A stretch of 33,549 nt of DNA from Saprospiraceae bacterium (GTDB lineage: Bacteria; Bacteroidota; Bacteroidia; Chitinophagales; Saprospiraceae). The translations under genes and the position numbers were made by a program. Location of the stretch: NCBI GenBank assembly GCA_027488855.1, contig JAIYAV010000092.1, forward strand, positions 1 through 33,549, written 5' to 3'. Below, in pieces: positions 24,067-29,879 of this stretch (its first letter is position 1; each line of letters begins with the position of its first letter). The notes beneath the pieces are model-generated. The model worked only from the letters and a program-made list of their open reading frames with translations. It had not been told where the DNA came from and did not search any database.

Positions 24067-24087
24067 TATGAACCTGGAATTTGCACA

Positions 24088-24813
24088 ATGAAATATTGCT
24101 ATGAATATCCACGGCCATCCGTTACAGTAGACTGTATCATTTTTGGCCTCGATGAATCACAAGTACTCAAGGTACTCCTCATTCAACGGGGGCACGATCC
24201 ATTCCAGGGTCAGTGGGCACTACCGGGCGGTTTTGTTGATTTGGAAGAAGACCTGGAGTTTGCGGCCTTGCGCGAATTGGAAGAAGAAACGGGGGTTCGA
24301 GACGTATTTATTGAGCAGCTGTTTACCTTTGGCGCACCAGCGCGTGACCCTCGGGGCCGAGTGATTAGTGTAGCCTATTACGCCCTCGTCAATTTGACCG
24401 AGCACCCCGTGACGCCTTCTACCGATGCACAATCGGCAGAATGGTTTTCCATTACCAAACTTCCACAGTTGGCGTTTGACCACGAGCTGATTTTGGAAAC
24501 CGCCCTGAATCGCCTGCGTGCCAAGGTGCGTTACCAGCCCATTGGTTTTGAGTTGTTGCCTGAAAAATTCACCTTGACTCAATTGCAAAACCTGTACGAA
24601 ACCATTTTGGGTTTGCCCAAGGATTTGCCTTTGAACAAACGTAATTTTCGTACCCGAATCCAAAAAATGGATGTATTGAAGGAAGTGGGCATTCAAGAGG
24701 GCGTTTCTCACCGCCCAGCGAAACTGTACAGTTTTGACAAGGCGCGTTATGAAGAACTGCAAAAGATGAAGTACATGGACCTTGTTTACCGTGGTCTGGA
24801 TTTTGAAATATAA
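24088..24813 (+). CDS. NrtR-family regulator: Nudix domain plus winged helix
   Basis: This 241-residue protein has an N-terminal Nudix domain (about 10-140) with an intact Nudix box: [20 protein letters not shown] followed by LEEETGV, including the Arg-Glu and Glu-Glu metal ligands. A C-terminal winged-helix domain (about 150-235) shows [35 protein letters not shown] and RPAKLYSFD. This fusion defines the NrtR group, in which the Nudix part senses ADP-ribose or related ligands and the winged helix represses NAD-metabolism genes; in some Bacteroidota relatives the regulated pathway is sugar use instead. Placement directly after pncB favours NAD control. Because the Nudix box is intact, hydrolase activity is also possible. 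A 16-base-arm palindrome lies just upstream of the start. Confidence 0.88.
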   Translation: MKYCYEYPRPSVTVDCIIFGLDESQVLKVLLIQRGHDPFQGQWALPGGFVDLEEDLEFAALRELEEETGVRDVFIEQLFTFGAPARDPRGRVISVAYYALVNLTEHPVTPSTDAQSAEWFSITKLPQLAFDHELILETALNRLRAKVRYQPIGFELLPEKFTLTQLQNLYETILGLPKDLPLNKRNFRTRIQKMDVLKEVGIQEGVSHRPAKLYSFDKARYEELQKMKYMDLVYRGLDFEI

Positions 24814-24829
24814 ATATGCTCTTGATGTG

Positions 24830-24859
24830 CAATGTTAATTCTACGTTTCAATGTTAATT
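24830..24859 (+). repeat. 11-base direct repeat upstream of the SixA-like gene
   Basis: CAATGTTAATT occurs at 24830-24840 and again at 24849-24859, a 19-base period, and is framed by GTGCA and TGCAC. Between the NrtR-type stop and the phosphatase start there is little else, so this may be a regulator-binding or promoter region; it has no clear -7 consensus. Confidence 0.4.
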
Positions 24860-24888
24860 TAACTGCACACTATTAATCCTTCTGCTCT

Positions 24889-25386
24889 ATGAAAACTGTT
24901 TTTTTCATTCGTCACGCCAAGTCCAGTTGGGACAATCCTTCCATCAGCGACTTGGAACGTCCGCTCAACGAGCGCGGCCTGCGCGATGCCCCTCAAATGG
25001 GTTTAAAGCTCAAACAACTCAACACCAACATCGACCTCATCGTCAGTAGTCCAGCCAAAAGAGCCTTCACGACGGCTACTTTTTTTGCGGCAGCGCTTGG
25101 TTTGCCACCTGAAAAGATTGTGCTGGAACCCCGTTTGTACGAAGCCATGTCGGAAGATGTGATCAGCGTCATCAATGAGCTGTCGAACGAATCTCACGTA
25201 GTGGCCATTTTTGGGCACAACCCCACGTTTACCTTCATTGCCAATCTTTTTACGGAAGATTTCATCGACAATATTCCCACTTGTGGGGTCTGTCAAGTAG
25301 ATGCCAAAATCAACTCCTGGAAGGAATTTGGCGAAAACAGTGGTCGACTGACCGCATTTTATTATCCTAAACAATTTTTGCATTGA
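24889..25386 (+). CDS. SixA-like phosphohistidine phosphatase (histidine phosphatase superfamily)
   Basis: This 165-residue cytoplasmic protein begins MKTVFFIRHAKSSWDN, with the RHA variant of the RHG motif that carries the catalytic His. The other conserved elements follow: ERPLNERGLRDA, IVSSPAKRAFTTA, an acidic/proton-donor region (PRLYEAMSEDVISVI) and the second His in VVAIFGHNPTFT. Its size and the RHA start fit the SixA branch, which dephosphorylates histidine phosphotransfer domains in Proteobacteria; in Bacteroidota the target is unknown. The stop codon overlaps the start of the DUF4296 lipoprotein gene (TGATG), so the two are translated together. A two-component pair lies 390 bases further on, but a direct link is conjecture. 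Confidence 0.9.
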   Translation: MKTVFFIRHAKSSWDNPSISDLERPLNERGLRDAPQMGLKLKQLNTNIDLIVSSPAKRAFTTATFFAAALGLPPEKIVLEPRLYEAMSEDVISVINELSNESHVVAIFGHNPTFTFIANLFTEDFIDNIPTCGVCQVDAKINSWKEFGENSGRLTAFYYPKQFLH

Positions 25387-25697
25387 TGAATCGCTTGTGC
25401 ATAGGCCTTTTGTTGTTTTTGCTCCCCCTCTTTGCCTGTAACATTGGGCAAAAAAAACTCCCTATTCCTGAAAAACAATTGATCCAAATCCTCACCGACG
25501 CACATTATGCCGAGGCGGCCCTACAAGATGTGTATGGCGTGCAAAAGGACAGCCTCAAAAAAGTGTACTACCAGGAAATTTACCAATTGTACGAAACATC
25601 GGAGGAAGAATTGACCAAAACCATGGATATACTGCGTCAAGACCCAGAAAGATTGGACAAAATCTACCAGGTCATCGTCGACAATCTAAATGGTTAA
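25386..25697 (+). CDS. DUF4296 lipoprotein
   Basis: This protein of about 103 residues starts at ATG 25386, sharing one base with the phosphatase stop. The signal is MNRLCIGLLLFLLPLFACNI with lipobox LFAC, Cys at about residue 18. The mature domain has P-x-P..QLIQILTDAHYAEAALQDV and a regular helix (YYQEIYQLYETSEEELTKTMDILRQDPERLDKIY), the two-helix pattern of DUF4296 proteins, which are restricted to Bacteroidota and have no known function. It should be lipid-anchored in the periplasm or outer membrane. Confidence 0.88.
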   Translation: MNRLCIGLLLFLLPLFACNIGQKKLPIPEKQLIQILTDAHYAEAALQDVYGVQKDSLKKVYYQEIYQLYETSEEELTKTMDILRQDPERLDKIYQVIVDNLNG

Positions 25698-25774
25698 CAA
25701 TTATTTAAACTACTTAGCATCTAGGTCATCTTGGATTAATCCTAGCTTTGCACAAGTTTTTTGAACCTTTGTGC

Positions 25775-26458
25775 ATGGATAACATAAAAATTCTCATCGT
25801 TGATGATGAGCCAGACATCCTGGAGATCCTCCAGTATAACCTCGAAAAGGAAGGCTATCAAGTCGTAACCGCCTCCGATGGAGAAGAAGCGGTGGCTGTG
25901 GCAGAAAAGGAACAGCCCAACCTCATCATTCTGGACATCATGATGCCGAAAATGGATGGTGTGGAAGTCTGTAGAGTCCTGCGCGGCAAACCTGACTTTG
26001 ACCGTACCGCCATCGCCTTTTTGACCGCCCGGGATGAGGATTATTCTCAAATTGCCGCTCTGGACGTGGGTGGCGACGATTACATCACCAAACCGATTCG
26101 CCCGCGAGTGTTCATCAGCCGCATCAAAGCTTTGTTGCGTCGCTCGGATCGCCTCCCCCAAGAGGAAGGTTTGGACGTCATCAAAGTAGGTGATCTGGCC
26201 ATCGATCGGGATCGGGTCAGCGTACAACGCGGCGATGAATTGATTGAATTGGCCAAAAAAGAGTTTGAGTTGTTGTTTTTGCTGGTTTCCAAACCCGGCA
26301 AAGTGTTTTCCCGCGAGGAAATTTTCAACAAGGTATGGGGCACCGATGTTATTGTAGGCAACCGTACCATCGATGTACACATCCGCAAACTTCGGGAAAA
26401 AATCGGCGAAGATTACATCAAAACCATCAAAGGAATCGGGTACAAATTTGAATTTTAA
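25775..26458 (+). CDS. Response regulator, OmpR/PhoB family
   Basis: This 227-residue protein starts at ATG 25775 (MDNIKILIVDDEPDILEIL); the in-frame upstream codons from 25748 do not belong to the domain. The receiver has DDE at 10-12, phospho-acceptor Asp54 in LIILDIMMPKMDG, FLTARD, and Lys in YITKPIRPRVF. The C-terminal winged helix is of OmpR type (ELAKKEFELLFLL, VFSREEIFNKVWGTD, RTIDVHIRKLREKIG, IKTIKGIGYKFEF). The gene shares its last base with the start of the kinase gene (TAATG), a standard co-translated pair. A possible -7 box (TAGCTTTG, 25743-25750) precedes it. Targets are unknown; RprY- and PhoB-like regulators are the nearest general relatives. Confidence 0.95.
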   Translation: MDNIKILIVDDEPDILEILQYNLEKEGYQVVTASDGEEAVAVAEKEQPNLIILDIMMPKMDGVEVCRVLRGKPDFDRTAIAFLTARDEDYSQIAALDVGGDDYITKPIRPRVFISRIKALLRRSDRLPQEEGLDVIKVGDLAIDRDRVSVQRGDELIELAKKEFELLFLLVSKPGKVFSREEIFNKVWGTDVIVGNRTIDVHIRKLREKIGEDYIKTIKGIGYKFEF

Positions 26459-27510
26459 TGCTTAAAAACCCAACGCCCCGGCAAATCGCCATTGCTTCAG
26501 CAGCTCTCATCACTGCGGTAGGTATCGTCATCTTTTTGATGGTTCGGTTTTTGCGTTGGGATGCCTACCCATGGCTGGAATACCTGGTTTGGGTACTCTT
26601 GTTTTTTGTGTTGACGTATAGGGTCGTTTTGTATTTTTTGCAAAACTACATTTACCGCAAAATCAAGCTCATCTACAAAACCATCCACCAGGAAAAAATC
26701 AATCCTGTCGAAAAGAGCAAATCCATCAACGCCGACGCAAAAATCTTTGAAGAAGTGGGTCAGCAAGTGGCCGACTGGGCGGCCAATCAACAAAAAGAAA
26801 TTGACCAACTCCGCTCCTGGGGTGAATACCGCCGGGCTTATTTGGGCGACATTTCCCACGAGCTCAAAACCCCCATTTTCAACATCCAGGGCTACCTGGA
26901 ATCGGTAATTGACAATGGGGTGGAAGACGCCGCTTTTAGCTTGTCTTTTTTGAAAAAAGCGTCCAAAAACGTTGACCGCCTGCAAACGATCATCCAGGAT
27001 TTGGAAACCATCTCCAAACTGGAAACGGGCAACATGCTGCTCGAATTGACCAATTTTGACATCAAAGAACTGGGTAAAGAAGTATTCGAAGACCTGGAAA
27101 TTAAAGCTTCCGAGCGCAATATTTCCCTCGAATTTAAAGAAGGTGCCAATCACAACTACCGGGTCAAAGCCGATCGTGAAAAAATTCGCCAGGTACTCAT
27201 CAACCTCATCCACAACTCCATCAAATACGGCATCCCCAACGGGCGCATCAAAATCGCCTTTTACGACATGGACAAACGGATATTGGTCGAAGTGGCTGAC
27301 AATGGAATTGGTATCCCTAGAGAGCACCTCGCCCACGTTTTTGACCGCTTTTACCGGGTGGACAAAAGCCGCTCACGCACCCAAGGTGGCTCCGGCCTGG
27401 GCCTCTCCATCGTCAAACACATCGTCGAAGCCCACGCCCAAACCATCAATGTAAGGTCGACACCGAATTTGGGTTCTACTTTTGGTTTTACCTTGGATAA
27501 AGCGGGTTAA
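26458..27510 (+). CDS. Sensor histidine kinase, HisKA/HATPase type
   Basis: This 350-residue kinase has two membrane helices close together (about 10-30 and 40-60) with a short loop of some 8-10 residues, so no periplasmic sensor domain. A cytoplasmic linker helix leads to the HisKA domain with phospho-acceptor His134 in YLGDISHELKTPIFNI. HATPase_c follows with LINLIHNSIKYG (N box), DNGIGIPREHLAHVFDRFYR (G1/F) and GGSGLGLSIVKHI (G2). The layout resembles PhoR-like and low-oxygen/envelope kinases that sense within or near the membrane. It overlaps its regulator gene by one base, so they form a pair. A long palindrome starts four bases after its stop. Confidence 0.95.
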   Translation: MLKNPTPRQIAIASAALITAVGIVIFLMVRFLRWDAYPWLEYLVWVLLFFVLTYRVVLYFLQNYIYRKIKLIYKTIHQEKINPVEKSKSINADAKIFEEVGQQVADWAANQQKEIDQLRSWGEYRRAYLGDISHELKTPIFNIQGYLESVIDNGVEDAAFSLSFLKKASKNVDRLQTIIQDLETISKLETGNMLLELTNFDIKELGKEVFEDLEIKASERNISLEFKEGANHNYRVKADREKIRQVLINLIHNSIKYGIPNGRIKIAFYDMDKRILVEVADNGIGIPREHLAHVFDRFYRVDKSRSRTQGGSGLGLSIVKHIVEAHAQTINVRSTPNLGSTFGFTLDKAG

Positions 27511-27514
27511 AATG

Positions 27515-27645
27515 AGTTGAAATGTTTAGGGTTGAAATGTTGAAATGAAGTTTAAAGGTTTTAAAGTATGCACTCAGGGTAAAAATTATGCTGTAATATT
27601 AGGCTTACCAAACTTTTCAACTTTTCAACCTTAAACTCTTCAACT
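27515..27645. repeat. Imperfect inverted repeat of GTTGAA words
   Basis: The left arm 27515-27545 (AGTTGAAATGTTTAGGGTTG, AAATGTTGAAA) and right arm 27615-27645 (reverse complement AGTTGAAGAGTTTAAGGTTG, AAAAGTTGAAA) are about 31 bp and differ at five positions; the loop is about 69 bases. Each arm contains three to four GTTGAA words at intervals of 10-17 bases. The element fills the gap between the kinase and the ABC-F gene. Confidence 0.75.
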
Positions 27646-27652
27646 TTTCTCG

Positions 27653-27660
27653 TACTTTTG
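27653..27660 (+). promoter_or_regulatory. Putative -7 box of the ABC-F gene
   Basis: TACTTTTG matches the Bacteroidota -7 consensus TAnnTTTG and lies 26 bases before the ABC-F start codon, directly beside the right arm of the GTTGAA palindrome. No good -33 box is present; that position falls inside the palindrome arm. Confidence 0.5.
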
Positions 27661-27686
27661 CACCCCGAAATCAAGATTCATTTTTT

Positions 27687-29627
27687 ATGCTCAACATCAC
27701 CAACGTTTACGTACAGTACGGCGACCGGATTTTACTCAATCGCATCAACCTCACCATTTCCGAAAGAGACAAAGTGGGTTTGGTCGGTAGAAATGGTGCG
27801 GGGAAATCGACCCTGCTCAAAATAATCGCTGGCGAGATGAGCCCCCACGAAGGCAAAGTGGTCCGCCCCAATGGCTCTTCACTCGGCTTTTTGCACCAGG
27901 AAATGGACATTCCCAAGGGTCGGACGGTACTCGAAGAAGCCATGACTGCCTTTGCTGAAGCCAAAGACCTGGAAACCCGCATTGCTGAACTGCAAGTAGA
28001 AGTAGAAACCCGCACCGACTACGAGAGCCAGGAATACATGGATCTGCTGGAGGAATTCGCTCACGTCAACGACCGCTTCCACTACCTTGGTGGCGAATCG
28101 GTGCAAGGAGATGCCGAGCGCGTACTCAAAGGTCTTGGTTTTAAACAAAAAGACCTGGATCGCCTCACCGACGAGTTCAGCGGTGGCTGGCAAATGCGGG
28201 TGGAATTGGCCAAAATGCTTTTGGGCCGCCCCGACTTCCTGCTGCTTGACGAACCTACCAACCACTTGGACATTGAGTCCATTATCTGGCTAGAGAGTTT
28301 TTTGAAAGACTACACCGGCTCGGTGATCCTGATTTCGCACGATAAGGAATTTTTGGACAACGTGACCACCCGCACCGTGGAGGTAGAATTGGGCAACGTG
28401 TTCGATTATAAAGCGGCCTACACCAAGTTTGTAGAAATGCGCCGGGAACGCCGCGAGAAACAACGCGCGGCTTTCGACAACCAACAAAAAGTCATCGCGG
28501 ACAAGGAGCGCACCATCAGCCGCTTTATGGCCAAGGCCTCCAAGACCAAGATGGCGCAGTCCATGCAAAAGCAGCTGGACAAAATTGACCGCATCGAGAT
28601 CGACGATGAAGATATTGCGGCCATGAACATCCGCTTCCCTCCGGCACCCCGCGCCGGGCAAATTGTGGTGGAAGTACACAAACTGGAAAAACGTTACGGC
28701 GAGTCCCTGATATTGGACAAGGTAGACTTCAAAATGGATCGGGGCGACCGGGTCTCTTTTGTAGGCCAGAACGGGCAAGGCAAAACCACTTTGGCCAAAA
28801 TCATCGTGGACGAAATCCAATACAGCGGCGGTAAAATCAACCTGGGCCACAACGTCAAAATTGGCTACTACGCCCAGAACCAGAGTGAAACCCTGAAATC
28901 GACCGATACCCTGCTGGAAACCATGGAAAACGCCGCGCCGCCCGAAATGCGCAGCCGCGTGCGCCACATCCTGGGTGCCTTTATGTTCAGCGGCGAAGAC
29001 GCGGAGAAAAAAGTATCGGTGCTCTCCGGGGGTGAACGTGCGCGTTTGGCTCTCGCATGTCTGCTGCTCAATCCCTTCAACCTGCTGGTACTCGACGAAC
29101 CTACGAACCACTTGGACATCATCTCCAAAGACGTGCTCAAAGCGGCTTTGATGGAATACGATGGCTCCTTGGTCGTCGTTTCCCACGACCGGGAATTCCT
29201 CGCTGGCTTGACCAACCGCACCATAGAGTTCCGCGATCGCCACCTCTACGACCACATTGGCGACGTCAACGCTTTCCTCGAAAAACGCCAACTGGACAAC
29301 ATGCGGCAGGTGGAGATGAGCACCAAAAACGCCGCGCCAGCAGTGGTAGCTGCGCCCCAAATGGCCAATGCCTACCCTGTTTCCACCCCAGCCCGCGAAT
29401 TGAGCTTCGACGAACGCAAACGCCTGCAACGGGCCGTAAGCAACGCCGAAAAGAAAATCGAACGGCTAGAAGAAGACCTGACCAAATTCCAGGCGCAAAT
29501 GTCCGATCCTCATTTTTACAGCAAACCGGATTCGAACAAGCTGATGCAGGCGTACGAGGCAAAGAAGAAGGAATTGGCAGTGGCGATGGAGGAATGGGAA
29601 GCGGCGACGATGGAATTGGAGGGGTAG
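27687..29627 (+). CDS. ABC-F family ATPase (ribosome-associated type)
   Basis: This 646-residue soluble protein has two ABC domains and no membrane segment. Domain 1: Walker A GRNGAGKST (about 35-43), signature FSGGWQMRVELAK, Walker B FLLLDEPTNHLD. A charged linker with helices follows (RRERREKQRAAFDNQQKV ... MAKASKTKMAQSMQKQLDKI), the ABC-F P-site-tRNA interaction motif region. Domain 2: Walker A GQNGQGKTT, signature LSGGERARLALA, Walker B LLVLDEPTNHLD. The C-terminal tail (about 573-646) is a coiled coil (KRLQRAVSNAEKKIERLEED). Such proteins bind the ribosomal E site and influence translation or rescue stalled ribosomes; some give antibiotic resistance. The Uup-like coiled-coil tail and housekeeping-like neighbourhood favour a cellular role over resistance. 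Confidence 0.95.
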   Translation: MLNITNVYVQYGDRILLNRINLTISERDKVGLVGRNGAGKSTLLKIIAGEMSPHEGKVVRPNGSSLGFLHQEMDIPKGRTVLEEAMTAFAEAKDLETRIAELQVEVETRTDYESQEYMDLLEEFAHVNDRFHYLGGESVQGDAERVLKGLGFKQKDLDRLTDEFSGGWQMRVELAKMLLGRPDFLLLDEPTNHLDIESIIWLESFLKDYTGSVILISHDKEFLDNVTTRTVEVELGNVFDYKAAYTKFVEMRRERREKQRAAFDNQQKVIADKERTISRFMAKASKTKMAQSMQKQLDKIDRIEIDDEDIAAMNIRFPPAPRAGQIVVEVHKLEKRYGESLILDKVDFKMDRGDRVSFVGQNGQGKTTLAKIIVDEIQYSGGKINLGHNVKIGYYAQNQSETLKSTDTLLETMENAAPPEMRSRVRHILGAFMFSGEDAEKKVSVLSGGERARLALACLLLNPFNLLVLDEPTNHLDIISKDVLKAALMEYDGSLVVVSHDREFLAGLTNRTIEFRDRHLYDHIGDVNAFLEKRQLDNMRQVEMSTKNAAPAVVAAPQMANAYPVSTPARELSFDERKRLQRAVSNAEKKIERLEEDLTKFQAQMSDPHFYSKPDSNKLMQAYEAKKKELAVAMEEWEAATMELEG

Positions 29628-29669
29628 AACCTTTCAGAACATTTCACACAACTCAGATGAGTGATAACC

Positions 29670-29773
29670 CTAAGGTGGTCTAAGGTGCCTAAGGTGGTTC
29701 AAATAAAAACTCTTGCGCGCAAGCGCGAAGAGGACTATTTTTGAACCACCTTAGACACCTTAGGGCACCTTAG
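29670..29773. repeat. Inverted repeat of CTAAGGTG words upstream of the STAND gene
   Basis: The arms 29670-29703 and 29740-29773 (34 bp each) match at 31 of 34 positions as inverted copies. Each arm is three CTAAGGTG words followed by GTTCAAA. The 36-base loop contains its own GC-rich hairpin (CTCTT/AAGAG with CGCG/CGCG). It lies about 40 bases after the ABC-F stop and 106 before the STAND gene. It may end ABC-F transcription, but the word structure is shared with the other elements here and not typical of terminators. Confidence 0.85.
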
Positions 29774-29841
29774 TTGGTTTAAGTCAGTCAGCGAAGCTGG
29801 CTCCAGCATTAAGCGGCCCCCACATTTCCGTTTTTCCTCCC

Positions 29842-29863
29842 CATCCCCTATCTTCACCGCAAG
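29842..29863 (+). promoter_or_regulatory. Putative promoter -7 region of the STAND gene
   Basis: CCCCTATCTTCACCGCAAG, about 20-35 bases before the ATG, closely resembles the sequence before the GH78 gene (11272-11293). The TATCTT core fits a Bacteroidota -7 box loosely; no -33 box is recognised. Confidence 0.4.
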
Positions 29864-29879
29864 ACCAAAACCCAAAGCC

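Noticed and set aside
26497-27336. A 279-codon minus-strand open frame
   Set aside because: It is antisense to the histidine kinase at 26458-27510, with no ribosome binding site and low-complexity Phe/Val/Asp composition.
28290-29429. A 379-codon open frame on the minus strand
   Set aside because: It lies entirely opposite the ABC-F gene, whose motifs are intact. The antisense translation is Phe/Val/His-rich without any family pattern, as expected from the opposite strand of a coding sequence with this codon bias.
27687-29627. ABC-F protein as an antibiotic resistance determinant
   Set aside because: It sits next to a core two-component pair and has a Uup-like coiled-coil tail; nothing in the sequence points to a resistance-type ABC-F or to transfer.
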